A stretch of 64,000 nt of DNA from Clostridia bacterium (GTDB taxonomy: Bacteria > Bacillota > Clostridia > Christensenellales > Aristaeellaceae). The stretch lies in assembly GCA_900769875.1 (NCBI GenBank), contig CAAGII010000182.1:1-64000 (forward strand), read 5' to 3'. The position numbers and the translations under genes were made by a program. Positions 7,264 through 15,758 of the stretch are shown piece by piece. Each line of letters starts with the position of its first letter. Position 1 is the stretch's first letter. The notes beneath the pieces are model-generated. The model worked only from the letters and a program-made list of their open reading frames with translations. It had not been told where the DNA came from and searched no databases.

Positions 7264-8385
7264 ATGAGATTTCTGCACCTTTCAGACCTGCATCTGGGCA
7301 AGCAACTGAACGATCTGTCCCTGCTGCCCGATCAGGAGGTGATCCTGACGCAGATAGCGGACATTGCGCAGCGTGAGGCGGTGGACGCTGTGCTGATAGC
7401 GGGCGACGTTTATCAGCGCTCCACACCGCAGGCGGAGGCCATGGCGCTGTTCGACCGCTTCCTGACGCAGCTGGCCGGGCAGGGAAGACGGGTGTTTGTG
7501 ATCAGCGGTAATCACGACTCGGCGCAGCGTGTCGCCTATCTGTCATCGCTCATCCGCGGCGCGGGCGTGTATGTGAGCGAGGTGTTTGACGGCCAGATGC
7601 AGCACTATACCCTTCAGGACCGCTATGGGGATGTTACGGTCTGGCTGCTGCCCTTCATCCGTCCCTCGCAGGTGAGGCGTTTTTACCCAGAGGAAACAAT
7701 CGCCAGCTATCAGGACGCGGTCGCTGCGGTTATCCGCCACGCCCCGATGGACACAGGCGCACGCAACCTTCTTGTCTGCCACCAGTTCCTGACCGGCTGC
7801 GAAACCTCCGATTCCGAGGAACGGACCGTCGGCGGGCTGGATCATATTGACGCGTCTGTGCTGGATGATTTTGACTATGTGGCGCTGGGGCACATCCACA
7901 AGCCCCAACGCGTGAAGCGCGATACCGTGCGCTACGCCGGAACGCCGCTGAAATACTCCTTTTCTGAGGCCGGGCATCGCAAGAGCGTTTGTGTGGTGGA
8001 TGTGCTGGAGAAGGGCAACGTGCAGTATCACACGGTGCCCCTACAGCCGCTTCGCGACGTCCGCCTGATCGAGGGCACCATGGAGGAAATCCTCCGCATG
8101 CCCTATTCCGAGGATTATGTATGGATTACCATCCATGATGAGCTGGTGCCGCCGGATGCGCGAATCTCGCTGACGGTCAATTTTCCCAACATGCTGAAAT
8201 TCTCCGTGGTGAACGCGAAAACAAGGCAGGATATGGACATTTCGGCGGAGGAACGGATGGAGAAGCAATCGATCGACGCGTTGTTCATGGATTTCTACCG
8301 CCTGCAGAACAATGGCCAGACGCCCGGCGAAGCCCATCTCAGGGTGCTCAGGCAGGTCATCGCGGAAATGGAGGAAGCTGAATGA
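7264..8385 (+). CDS. sbcD: Nuclease SbcCD subunit D (Mre11-type exonuclease)
   Basis: 373 residues. The calcineurin-like metallophosphoesterase motifs are all present: FLHLSDLHLG (residues 3-12), AGDVYQR, SGNHD, and the C-terminal VCHQFLTG and GHIHKPQ. The C-terminal capping and Rad50-binding part follows at about 270-373. SbcD with SbcC cleaves hairpins and protein-blocked ends of double-stranded DNA, helping restart replication at palindromes. The start ATG follows a GGAG-type site. The stop overlaps the sbcC ATG by four bases (ATGA), giving the usual two-gene operon. Confidence 0.95.
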   Translation: MRFLHLSDLHLGKQLNDLSLLPDQEVILTQIADIAQREAVDAVLIAGDVYQRSTPQAEAMALFDRFLTQLAGQGRRVFVISGNHDSAQRVAYLSSLIRGAGVYVSEVFDGQMQHYTLQDRYGDVTVWLLPFIRPSQVRRFYPEETIASYQDAVAAVIRHAPMDTGARNLLVCHQFLTGCETSDSEERTVGGLDHIDASVLDDFDYVALGHIHKPQRVKRDTVRYAGTPLKYSFSEAGHRKSVCVVDVLEKGNVQYHTVPLQPLRDVRLIEGTMEEILRMPYSEDYVWITIHDELVPPDARISLTVNFPNMLKFSVVNAKTRQDMDISAEERMEKQSIDALFMDFYRLQNNGQTPGEAHLRVLRQVIAEMEEAE

Positions 8386-11012
8386 AGCCCGTGAAGCTGA
8401 TACTGTCCGCATTCGGCCCCTATGCTGGAAATACGGAGATCGACTTTTCCGTGTTCGGCGACACGGGCATCTTTCTGATCGCCGGTGACACAGGCGCGGG
8501 CAAGACCACGATTTTTGACGCGATTAGCTTCGCGCTCTACGGCGAGGCATCCGGCGGCAGGGAACGGAGGGGCAGCAAATCCTTTCGCTCGGATTATGCG
8601 CTGCCCGGCACGGAAACCTTTGTCGAGCTGACCTTCACCCATCGCGGCGAAACGTGGACGATCCGCCGGAATCCGGAGTACATCCGTCCCAAGCTGTCAG
8701 GCACGGGCACGACCACACAGGCTGCTGCTGCGTGCATGAGCAATCGGGACACGCATGAGGAGCTTCACGGGGTAAGCGACGTCAACGCGAAGGTGTACGA
8801 GCTGCTGGGGCTGACGCAGGATCAGTTTACGCAGACGGTGATGATCGCGCAGGGGGATTTTCTCAAGATCCTCCATGCCTCGTCGGACGAGCGGAAAACG
8901 TTGTTTCAGAAACTGTTCGGAACCTCGGCCTATGATGCGCTGCAGCGCAGGCTGCAGGAAATGAGCAGCGCATGTACCCGCGAGCGGGAGGAGCTGGAGC
9001 AGCGTATCCGCATCGCGTCGGGCAGAATCGCGCCCGACGAGGATTTCGAGGAGGGGGAGCGGCTGCTCCAGTATTGCAGCGATCCCAAGTACGCGGACCT
9101 TCTGCTGGAGTGCCTTGACCGGCTGATTCGCCATGAAAAGCAGCGCCATCACAAGGCGGGGCAGGACAAGAACGCGGCGGATCAGCAGATTGCCGCACTG
9201 ATCCGGCAGCTTGAGCAGGGCAAGAGCATCAACGCGGATATTGCCGCGCTTGCGCAGACGAAGGCGGAGCTGGAGAAGCTGGCTCATGACCATCAGCGGA
9301 TGTGCGGGCAGACGCTGAGATTGCAGCGCGCACGCCTGGCGGAAAAGGTGCTGCCGTCGGAGCTTGTGTGGAAAAACACAGCTGAAGAAATGCGGCGTCA
9401 GCAGGAAACGCTGCTAAAGGCAGAATCTGCGCTGCGAGATGCGCAGACGGCGCTGCCTGCTGCCGTGGCACGGCTTGCGGAGGCTGAATCCCGCACCGGG
9501 GAGGCAGACACGCTGTTGGCCCAGGCAGCTCAGCTGGAGGACTGCATCGCGCTGCTGCGCGACCTTGAAAAACGCGGGAGGAAGCTTCAGCAGCAGCAGC
9601 GCGCGCTCAGGGAGCTTGCGCAGGCAAGCCGCGACGCGGACGCTGTGTACTTTGCGAAAAAGCAGCGCTTCTATGCCAGTCAGGCGGGGCATCTTGCTGC
9701 GGGGCTTGCGGATGGCGAGCCATGCCCGGTCTGCGGGTCGCTTACGCATCCATCGCCCGCAATCCTGAAGGATGACGCTGTGACGCAGGATGATATGGAT
9801 CATGCGGAGCAGCTTCAGCGCGAGGCGGCTGACGCGCTGCGCCACGCGAGCGCGGATATGAGCGCGGAAGCAAGCGCCATAGAGGATGTGAAGGCGCGGC
9901 TTCGGCAGAGGCAGATCGGCGCAGAGGACACGGAGCAGAGCGTCCGCCAGCGGATGGAAGGGATGCGGAATCAGGCGCAGCAGTACCGCATCGCCACCAC
10001 GGAGGCGCGCGAAGCGCTGGGCGCGTTGCAGCTGCAGGAAGGCAAGAATGCGGAAGCGGTCGATCAGGGGAAAACGCGGCTTGCGGCGCTGGACGGTCAG
10101 CTGCGGGAAAGGCGGCTTGCCTATCAGCAGCAGCTGGCGGCATGCGGCTTTGACAGCGAGCAGGCGTATCACGCTGCCCGCATGGATGAGAGGGAAGCGT
10201 CCCGCCTTGAGCAGGAAATCCGCCGTTACAGCGAGCAGACGAAATCGCTGGGCGATCAGGAGGCGCAGCTGCAAAGCAGGCTGAAGGGCAGGGAATGGGT
10301 GGATGTGGCGGCGCTGGAGGCGCAGCGTGAGGAGGCGGAGTCACGCCGAAAGGACGCTGGCCTGACGGAACAGAGCATGGCCGGAAGAATCATGATGCAC
10401 GAAGCCGCATACCGCGACATCCATGATGCGCGCAGGCAGCGAAGCAGCCGTCTGGAGTATTGGTCGGTCGTGCGCGACCTGTACGACTGCTGCTCGGGCA
10501 AAACCGCCGGAGGACGCCGCGCAAAAATGACATTCGAGGCCTATGTGCAGCAGCATTACTTCAAGCAGGTCATCGCGGCGGCCAACAGGCGCCTCACTGT
10601 GCTGACGGACGGGAAATTCGTGCTTCGCTGTAAGGAGGAGGCGAAGGACAGAGTGCGACAGACCGGCCTTGATCTGGACGTGCTGGATCGCGGCACCGGG
10701 CAGTGGCGCGACGTATCCACACTTTCCGGGGGCGAGTCGTTTCTGGCAAGCCTTGCGCTGGCGCTTGGGCTGTCCGACGTGGTGCAGGGGCAAAGCGGAG
10801 CGGTGCGCATGGAGGCGATGTTCATCGACGAGGGCTTCGGCACGCTGGATGAGAACGCGCTGCGCAGCTCGCTGCAGGTGCTTTCCGACCTTGCGGACGG
10901 CAAGCGCCTGATCGGCATCATATCGCATGTCCGGGAGCTGGAGGAGAGGATTGACAGGCAGCTTGTGATCCAAAAGACCCTGCGGGGCTCAGGAATCACC
11001 GTGGTCAGGTAG
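8382..11012 (+). CDS. sbcC: Nuclease SbcCD subunit C (Rad50-type SMC ATPase)
   Basis: 876 residues, somewhat short for SbcC (about 1000 and up). The N-terminal ATPase half has Walker A GDTGAGKTT with K41, and a Q-loop segment IAQGDFLKILHASSDERK. A long coiled coil runs from about 190 to 700, with the zinc hook CPVCG at 448-452 in its middle. The C-terminal lobe carries the ABC signature LSGGESFLASLALALGLSD and Walker B MFIDEGFGTLDENAL. It forms the ATP-driven clamp that feeds DNA ends to SbcD. Both ATPase halves and the hook are intact, so it should be functional; the short length is due to a short coiled coil. Confidence 0.95.
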   Translation: MKPVKLILSAFGPYAGNTEIDFSVFGDTGIFLIAGDTGAGKTTIFDAISFALYGEASGGRERRGSKSFRSDYALPGTETFVELTFTHRGETWTIRRNPEYIRPKLSGTGTTTQAAAACMSNRDTHEELHGVSDVNAKVYELLGLTQDQFTQTVMIAQGDFLKILHASSDERKTLFQKLFGTSAYDALQRRLQEMSSACTREREELEQRIRIASGRIAPDEDFEEGERLLQYCSDPKYADLLLECLDRLIRHEKQRHHKAGQDKNAADQQIAALIRQLEQGKSINADIAALAQTKAELEKLAHDHQRMCGQTLRLQRARLAEKVLPSELVWKNTAEEMRRQQETLLKAESALRDAQTALPAAVARLAEAESRTGEADTLLAQAAQLEDCIALLRDLEKRGRKLQQQQRALRELAQASRDADAVYFAKKQRFYASQAGHLAAGLADGEPCPVCGSLTHPSPAILKDDAVTQDDMDHAEQLQREAADALRHASADMSAEASAIEDVKARLRQRQIGAEDTEQSVRQRMEGMRNQAQQYRIATTEAREALGALQLQEGKNAEAVDQGKTRLAALDGQLRERRLAYQQQLAACGFDSEQAYHAARMDEREASRLEQEIRRYSEQTKSLGDQEAQLQSRLKGREWVDVAALEAQREEAESRRKDAGLTEQSMAGRIMMHEAAYRDIHDARRQRSSRLEYWSVVRDLYDCCSGKTAGGRRAKMTFEAYVQQHYFKQVIAAANRRLTVLTDGKFVLRCKEEAKDRVRQTGLDLDVLDRGTGQWRDVSTLSGGESFLASLALALGLSDVVQGQSGAVRMEAMFIDEGFGTLDENALRSSLQVLSDLADGKRLIGIISHVRELEERIDRQLVIQKTLRGSGITVVR

Positions 11013-11113
11013 TCTGTCAGCAGGCAGACGATCCATGCGGGAGGCAAAAGCGCGGACAGCCACCGCTCGGCGGCATGCAAGCGGAGAATGGCAACGCAGG
11101 AAAGATACGCACG

Positions 11114-11151
11114 AAAAAGCGGCTTTCCGCCGCTTGGCAGAGAAAGCCGCT
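11114..11151 (-). terminator. Terminator of the cyclase-family gene
   Basis: A 10-bp stem AGCGGCTTTC/GAAAGCCGCT is followed on the minus strand by TTTTT, just beyond the minus-strand gene ending at 11164. It may also serve sbcC from the other side, but the plus-strand U-tract is poor. Confidence 0.8.
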
Positions 11152-11163
11152 CTTCACAGGCGC

Positions 11164-11754
11164 TTACAGCGTCATCAGCGTTGCACGGCAGGGCGCGCCG
11201 TCGCAGCCTGTCAGATTCAGCGGGGCGCAGTGCAGCAGATACACGCCGTCAGGCACAGATAGCAGCCGGATGCCCTCCAGCAGCACCACCTCCTGCCCAA
11301 GCAGCGCAAGATGCACCGCCATTGGCGCATTTTCCGGGCCAACGGTCTGGGATTCGTTGCCAAGCAAGCTGATGCCCGCGTCCGCGAATACCTTCGCGGC
11401 TTCAAGGGTGACGGTGGTGTTGCCCCGGATGAGCAGGCGCTTCTGCGCGCCGTTTTGCAGCGCGGCGGCATGCGCGAGCATCGTGACAGCGTCCTGCGCG
11501 GTCACGTCGCCTTCGTGGCTGATCACACAGGCAGGGCCGATGAACTTCTCAAGCCCGATCTGATCGATGGTCTTTCCGCCACGCAGAAAGTGGTAGGGAG
11601 CGTCCACATGCGTGCCGTTGTGAGCGCACATGGTGATGGCTGTGAGATTGTAGCTTTCGCCCTGATCCATGCGGCGCAGCGGCAGTTTCTCCGGCTTCGG
11701 ATCGCCCGGAAAGACCGCGCACTCAAATAAGGGTTGTGTGATATCGTAAATCAT
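11164..11754 (-). CDS. Cyclase-family metal hydrolase (kynurenine-formamidase-like)
   Basis: 196 residues, typical for the family. It begins IYDITQPL, has the metal-binding motif HNGTHVDAPYHF (HxGTHxDxPxH) near residue 45-56, and ends with LLHCAPLNLTGCDGAPCRA, which corresponds to the conserved C-terminal ...GCDGAPARA region. Members hydrolyse N-formylkynurenine, isatin or cyclic amides with Mn or Zn. No tryptophan-catabolism genes are nearby, so the substrate is unknown. The start is set by AGGAGG eight bases upstream and by the promoter at 11784-11813. It is monocistronic with its own terminator. Confidence 0.85.
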   Translation of the reverse strand: MIYDITQPLFECAVFPGDPKPEKLPLRRMDQGESYNLTAITMCAHNGTHVDAPYHFLRGGKTIDQIGLEKFIGPACVISHEGDVTAQDAVTMLAHAAALQNGAQKRLLIRGNTTVTLEAAKVFADAGISLLGNESQTVGPENAPMAVHLALLGQEVVLLEGIRLLSVPDGVYLLHCAPLNLTGCDGAPCRATLMTL

Positions 11755-11783
11755 GCGACGCCTCCTGTGTACTTGCTACGATC

Positions 11784-11813
11784 ATTATAGCATGCTTTCC
11801 GGCATGATGACAA
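11784..11813 (-). promoter_or_regulatory. Promoter of the cyclase-family gene
   Basis: On the minus strand: -35 TTGTCA (11813-11808), 18-bp spacer, -10 TATAAT (11789-11784). Confidence 0.7.
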
Positions 11814-11877
11814 CAGAAAAGAGAAGAAGCTCCGCCGTGATACGCGCGGACGCATATCATATTGAAGGGGAATTAGG

Positions 11878-12786
11878 ATGAACATTGAGATTCACGAGGG
11901 TCAGATCTGGTATCATGGGTCCGATCAGTGTTTTGACATGCTTCGGGAGGGCAGCACCATCACGCCATGGCGTGCGCTGGCGGAGGCGTTTTCGCATCGC
12001 CCGACCAGGCTGAGCTATGACGATCACGGCGCGATCACGCACAACGGCATGGCTGACGGCTATCTGTACGAGATTGATGAGCCGCTTGTGATCGGTCGTG
12101 ACATCTGTCAGCATCCACGCACGACGATGGACGCGAACGCGGAGTTCTTGACCTGCCGTCCTCTGCGCGTGAAGCTGGTGGAGGGGCTTTCCTCTGGATA
12201 TGATCCGCTGCTTGGCGAGAACATGCGTGTGATGCTGACCTCCTGCGGGCTGGAGACGGTGAAGATCCGGCAGGCTTTTCTGCGTCTGCTCGGAAAGCCG
12301 CCGGAGGAGGCGCATGCGCTCTTTATCCCGACAGCGGCGATTGACGCAGGAGCCATCGCGGTGCTGCCCAAGTGCATGAACGATCTGCTCCGGTGCGGCA
12401 TTCCCGATGCGCAGATCCGCGTATTTGACCTGCATGAGAGCATTCCCGCAGATGAGCTTGCGCAGATGGACGTGGTGTATCTGTGCGGCGGGCGCACATC
12501 GTATCTGCTTGAGCGCATCAACCGTACCGGGTTCGGCGATGAGCTGGGTACATACATCCGCAATGGCGGACTGGTGCTTGGCGTAAGCGCTGGCAGCCTG
12601 ATCTTCGCCAATAACCTGCCGGACAATCTGCGTCTGGTGGACGCGAGGATGGATGTACACTGCGATGAGGGCGATCTGCCCGGCCAACTCGCGTTTCCGC
12701 TCAGAGACCGTATCCGCCTGAGCAACACTGCTGCCCTGATCATCCGCGCTATGCCGGGAGATGCGGAGATCATCGACGGGGAATAA
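11878..12786 (+). CDS. Fusion: Arr-like ADP-ribosyltransferase domain + peptidase S51-like domain
   Basis: 302 residues in two parts. Residues about 10-105 resemble rifampin ADP-ribosyltransferase (Arr) and related small ARTs: IWYHGS at 10-15 (the His/Tyr NAD-binding start), YLYEIDEP near 62, and a closing FLTCRPLRVKLVE like the Arr ...SYR..EPLRV end. Residues about 115-300 are a dipeptidase E/S51-type domain: MLTSCGLE, FIPTAA, VVYLCGGRTSYLLERI, and the nucleophile elbow GVSAGS with S237, followed by LRLVDARMDVHCDEG. S51 enzymes cleave Asp-X dipeptides or cyanophycin. The architecture is unusual. It is followed 24 bases later by the UroD-like gene, so the two may be co-transcribed. The start ATG follows AAGGGGAATTAGG. 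Domain calls are by motif; the activity is not predictable. Confidence 0.7.
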   Translation: MNIEIHEGQIWYHGSDQCFDMLREGSTITPWRALAEAFSHRPTRLSYDDHGAITHNGMADGYLYEIDEPLVIGRDICQHPRTTMDANAEFLTCRPLRVKLVEGLSSGYDPLLGENMRVMLTSCGLETVKIRQAFLRLLGKPPEEAHALFIPTAAIDAGAIAVLPKCMNDLLRCGIPDAQIRVFDLHESIPADELAQMDVVYLCGGRTSYLLERINRTGFGDELGTYIRNGGLVLGVSAGSLIFANNLPDNLRLVDARMDVHCDEGDLPGQLAFPLRDRIRLSNTAALIIRAMPGDAEIIDGE

Positions 12787-12810
12787 GTACAATCGAGGAG
12801 GACGAGCATC

Positions 12811-13776
12811 ATGAACAAGCGAGAAAGAGTCCTTGCTGCCATGAACCTTCAAAAAACAGACCGACCGCCGGTAGGCTTCTGGTCCCATTTCCCGCAGGAG
12901 AAGGCACTGGGCGAAGCCTGCGTGCAGGCGCACCTCGATTACTACAACACCATTGACGTGGACATGGTAAAAATCATGTGCGACGGATACTTCGACTATC
13001 CCAACCCTGTGGCGAAGGCGGTATGCGAGCCGAAGGACTGGTTTGCCATGAAGCCGCTGGGCAGGGAGCACCCCTTCATCACGGAGCAGGTAGAGCGCGC
13101 GAAGGCTGTCAAGGCTGGACTCCGGGACGACATGGTGGTGATCTACAATGTCTTTGCGCCCTTCTCGCTGATCCGATTCAGCGTGGGTGACGATCTTGTG
13201 ATGGCGCACCTGCGCCAATGCCCGGAGGCGATTGCCTACGCGCTGAATGTGATCGCGCAGGATTGCTGCAGCCTCGCGGAGCTGCTGGTAACGCAGGCAG
13301 GGCTTGACGGCATTTACTACTGCGTGCAGGGCGGAGAGAAGAACCGCTTCACAGCTGCGTATTACCGTGAGCACATCACGCCATCCGACCTTGCGGTGCT
13401 GGAGCATGCGAACCGGTTCAGCGATACCAATGTGCTGCATTGCTGCGGCTGGGCCGGCATTCCCAACCATATGGAGGTGTGGCAGGATTATCCCGCGCGG
13501 GTCGTGAACTGGGCCTGCCATATTGAGCGTATGGATTTGCCTGCCGGCAAGCGCTTCTTTGGCGCGCGGTGTGTCCTCGGCGGCTTTGACAACCGCATGC
13601 AGGGCGTACTGTATGCAGGTACGCGCGAGGAGGTGGAGGCGGAAACGCGCCGCCTGATTGCCATGACGGGCGGACAGGGCGTGATCCTCGGCGCTGACTG
13701 CACATTGCCCGCCACGGTGGACGTGCAGCGCTTTCAGTGGGTGGTGGAGGCGACTGAACAAACAACTGAATGTTAA
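12811..13776 (+). CDS. UroD-superfamily protein, probable corrinoid-type methyltransferase
   Basis: 321 residues of the uroporphyrinogen-decarboxylase superfamily (MNKRERVLAAMNLQKTDRPPVGFW; then DVDMVKIMCDGYF). It keeps a potential zinc site H210-C-C212...C297 (LHCCGW and GADCTLP), the HxC...C pattern of MtaA/MtbA/CmuA-type cobamide methyltransferases. The Arg-rich N-terminal motif of true HemE is absent and no haem genes are nearby. It may transfer a methyl group from or to a corrinoid protein, but no corrinoid protein is in the window. GAGGAGG lies about ten bases before the ATG. It probably forms an operon with the upstream ART/S51 fusion. Confidence 0.75.
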   Translation: MNKRERVLAAMNLQKTDRPPVGFWSHFPQEKALGEACVQAHLDYYNTIDVDMVKIMCDGYFDYPNPVAKAVCEPKDWFAMKPLGREHPFITEQVERAKAVKAGLRDDMVVIYNVFAPFSLIRFSVGDDLVMAHLRQCPEAIAYALNVIAQDCCSLAELLVTQAGLDGIYYCVQGGEKNRFTAAYYREHITPSDLAVLEHANRFSDTNVLHCCGWAGIPNHMEVWQDYPARVVNWACHIERMDLPAGKRFFGARCVLGGFDNRMQGVLYAGTREEVEAETRRLIAMTGGQGVILGADCTLPATVDVQRFQWVVEATEQTTEC

Positions 13777-13959
13777 GCAAACTAAGGCGCTGAACAAAAA
13801 GACCGTTTGCAGCCATTCGGATTGCGTCTGACCATCGACAAGATGCTGATGGCCTGTTACAGCTGGTTTGTGAACTTGTATTATGGTTTTTCCCGCCTGC
13901 TGACGGTGTGAAAATGCGCAAAAACGGGAAAAAACTTATCAGTTTTTGCAAACAGGTAC

Positions 13960-13988
13960 TTGACAGACAGGTGAACATGACTTATAAT
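13960..13988 (+). promoter_or_regulatory. Perfect-consensus promoter of the small secreted protein
   Basis: TTGACA (13960-13965), 17 bp, TATAAT (13983-13988): an exact sigma-A consensus, implying strong constitutive expression. Confidence 0.9.
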
Positions 13989-14037
13989 GAGGCTAAGCAA
14001 TTTGCTTGTTTCTACAAGGTAGCTTAAAAGGAGGACC

Positions 14038-14379
14038 ATGAACATGAAAAGAATGCTCTGTGCCTTGATTTGCGCACTGCTGATGATGACCATGATGAGT
14101 GGTGCGGCCTTGGCCGATAACAAGCACGTCAGCGTCGAAGGGCTGTACAGTCTGGTGGATTCCACCAATGCACAGATTGAGGCACTGGTCGATCATGCGA
14201 TTGCAACGCCGGAGAATGATGTGAAGCAGCTGCTCCAGCAGGTCAAGAAGCTTGTGCATAAGGTTCAGTCCTATGCCAAGAAGCTGGGCGCTGAGGTTGC
14301 CTGTGAAATGGTAGCCTATGAAATCGATGGACAGACCGTGTTGATCGACCCCCTGTACGTGGTGAATATCCGTCAGTAA
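14038..14379 (+). CDS. Small secreted protein of unknown function
   Basis: 113 residues from ATG 14038, or 112 from the ATG at 14044; AGGAGG precedes them. The first 26 residues form a classical signal peptide (MNMKRM, hydrophobic core, cleavage after SGAALA). The mature part of about 87 residues is predicted helical, with regular heptad-like LL..V..LV.KV spacing at about 60-80 (QLLQQVKKLVHKVQ), and ends in a short beta-like stretch (YEIDGQTVLIDPLYVVNI). I do not recognise a family. There is no lipobox, LPXTG or transmembrane anchor, so it is probably released or wall-associated. It has its own consensus promoter and terminator, so it is monocistronic and likely abundant. Confidence 0.8.
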   Translation: MNMKRMLCALICALLMMTMMSGAALADNKHVSVEGLYSLVDSTNAQIEALVDHAIATPENDVKQLLQQVKKLVHKVQSYAKKLGAEVACEMVAYEIDGQTVLIDPLYVVNIRQ

Positions 14380-14394
14380 CAGTCCGCAGGCAAG

Positions 14395-14420
14395 ACCGGC
14401 TGCTCAGGCAGCCGGTTTTT
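14395..14420 (+). terminator. Terminator of the small secreted protein gene
   Basis: 9-bp stem ACCGGCTGC/GCAGCCGGT, 4-nt loop, then TTTTT. Confidence 0.9.
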
Positions 14421-14562
14421 CTGTGTGCGAATTTGTGCCGGAATGCCTCTGCGCAGCCTGTCAGACAGTGCCCCGAACCATTCAGTTTTGGCAGTGCGAT
14501 GCATCCGTTGTGCTTAACGAAGGCTTATGAGTTTGAACAAAAATCAGCAAGACGACGCTCAT

Positions 14563-15471
14563 TCACATCTCTTCCTGCACGCGTCCTTTGATATAGCGCA
14601 GAAACTCGCCGGCGACGCGGGAGAGTGGGCGGTTTTTGGCGCGTACAAGCACATACTGTGCTGTCACCGAGGGTTCAGTGAGCTGCTTGACGCATATGGG
14701 ATTCGCCTGTCCCGCACGCGCATGCGGCATATTGCCGTTGGAGGCGGGGTAGATCGCAACGCCCACGCCGTGCATAGCCAGTTCGATAGCGTTGACGGTA
14801 TTGGACATCCGGCAGAGGATGTGCGGTACAATGCCGATTCTTGTAAACCATTCGCCAATTTCCAGCTGCCGCGACTGGCGTGAGGGGATGATCAGCTGCT
14901 CGTCGCGCAGCATAGCAAGCGGCAGTGCATCCCCGGGATATGCGGCCAACGGATGATCGGATGACATCATAGCCACCCAGGGCTCGCGGTAGACCGGAAG
15001 TCCGTCCAGTCCCTCCGTGTTGAAAGGAGCCACGATCAGCGCAAGCTCGCTCAGTCCGCGCATGACGCGGGTGGTCACATCGTCTGAGTTGCCGTTCCAC
15101 AGGTCGTACTGAACATGCGGATGCAGCGCGTGGAAGCCGGCAATCCATTCAGAGATCAGGTGCGGCGCATTGCCCTCCACTGTGGCGAGGTACAGCGTGC
15201 CATGGAGTCCCTGATGCATTTCGCGTACCCCGCTGACAGACTGATCGACGAGCGTCATCACCTGCAGCGCGTATTGGCGGAACAGCTGCCCCTCCTCGGA
15301 CAGGCGCAGCGCATGCGTCTGGCGTATGAACAGCGGCGCGCCAAGCTCCTCCTCCAGATCGCGAATCTGACGGCTCAGCGGCGGCTGGGCGATCATCAGC
15401 TTTTCAGCGGCGCGGGTGAAGCTCAGCTCCTCCGCGACCGCAAGGAAATACCGGATATGACGTAGCTCCAT
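14563..15471 (-). CDS. LysR-family transcriptional regulator
   Basis: 302 residues from the ATG at 15471, which has GGAGG eight bases upstream; a longer frame exists but lacks support. The N-terminal winged helix is standard (ELRHIRYFLAVAEELSFTRAAEKL, AQPPLSRQIRDLEEELG.PLF.R). The substrate-binding domain spans about 90-290. The domain is CatR/BenM/CynR-like, suggesting a small aromatic or organic anion ligand. No enzyme or transporter gene is divergently adjacent; instead a short transcript with a micro-ORF starts from the divergent promoter 30 bp away, so that transcript is the likeliest local target. No other gene shares its transcript. Confidence 0.92.
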   Translation of the reverse strand: MELRHIRYFLAVAEELSFTRAAEKLMIAQPPLSRQIRDLEEELGAPLFIRQTHALRLSEEGQLFRQYALQVMTLVDQSVSGVREMHQGLHGTLYLATVEGNAPHLISEWIAGFHALHPHVQYDLWNGNSDDVTTRVMRGLSELALIVAPFNTEGLDGLPVYREPWVAMMSSDHPLAAYPGDALPLAMLRDEQLIIPSRQSRQLEIGEWFTRIGIVPHILCRMSNTVNAIELAMHGVGVAIYPASNGNMPHARAGQANPICVKQLTEPSVTAQYVLVRAKNRPLSRVAGEFLRYIKGRVQEEM

Positions 15472-15511
15472 GGGCTTATCCTCCATATTCAAAAGGTATA
15501 GACATGCGTTT

Positions 15512-15540
15512 ATTATATGTATTTTACAATACGAAGTCAA
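15512..15540 (-). promoter_or_regulatory. Promoter of the lysR gene
   Basis: Minus strand: -35 TTGACT (15540-15535), 17-bp spacer, -10 TATAAT (15517-15512). It overlaps the divergent promoter. Confidence 0.75.
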
Positions 15541-15551
15541 TATGCTATGAT
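15523..15551 (+). promoter_or_regulatory. Divergent promoter of the micro-ORF transcript
   Basis: -35 TTTACA (15523-15528), 17-bp spacer, extended -10 TGCTATGAT (-10 at 15546-15551). It is interleaved with the lysR promoter, as in LysR autoregulatory regions. Confidence 0.65.
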
Positions 15552-15630
15552 ACAGGTGTCGAAAGGAAAGGGGTTTCAAGCAGAAAGAAACCATTCCTTC
15601 CACAGATTCTTGGGAAAGGAGGACGCGGTT

Positions 15631-15705
15631 ATGAAGATGATCCGGCATCTGGCGGACGCGCTGAAGGCGTATTATAAGAGCTTTGGTTCCGATTTCCACG
15701 CCTGA
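15631..15705 (+). CDS. Putative 24-residue peptide, divergent from lysR
   Basis: ATG 15631 is preceded by AAAGGAGG at ideal spacing and encodes 24 residues starting MKMIRHLADALKAYYKSF. The peptide is basic with an amphipathic N-terminal half and no signal peptide. It lies in a short transcription unit of about 240 nt bounded by a good promoter (15523-15551) and terminator (15759-15794). The unit may encode a small protein or be a small RNA with a translated leader. It is too short for family recognition. Confidence 0.45.
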   Translation: MKMIRHLADALKAYYKSFGSDFHA

Positions 15706-15758
15706 ATTTACTTTGACAGCCAAAGAAGGGGTACGATTGAACGAAAATCATCACCAGT

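Noticed and set aside
7264..11012. Defence system related to SbcCD/Gabija-like modules
   Set aside because: Gene order, full SMC domains and zinc hook are those of housekeeping sbcDC, with no extra effector gene.
12811..13776. HemE (true uroporphyrinogen decarboxylase)
   Set aside because: No haem gene context, and the metal-ligand pattern fits methyltransferase relatives better.
11857..13797. 646-codon minus-strand frame opposite the ART/S51 and UroD-like genes
   Set aside because: Antisense shadow; the plus-strand genes have recognisable domains, ribosome sites and correct spacing.
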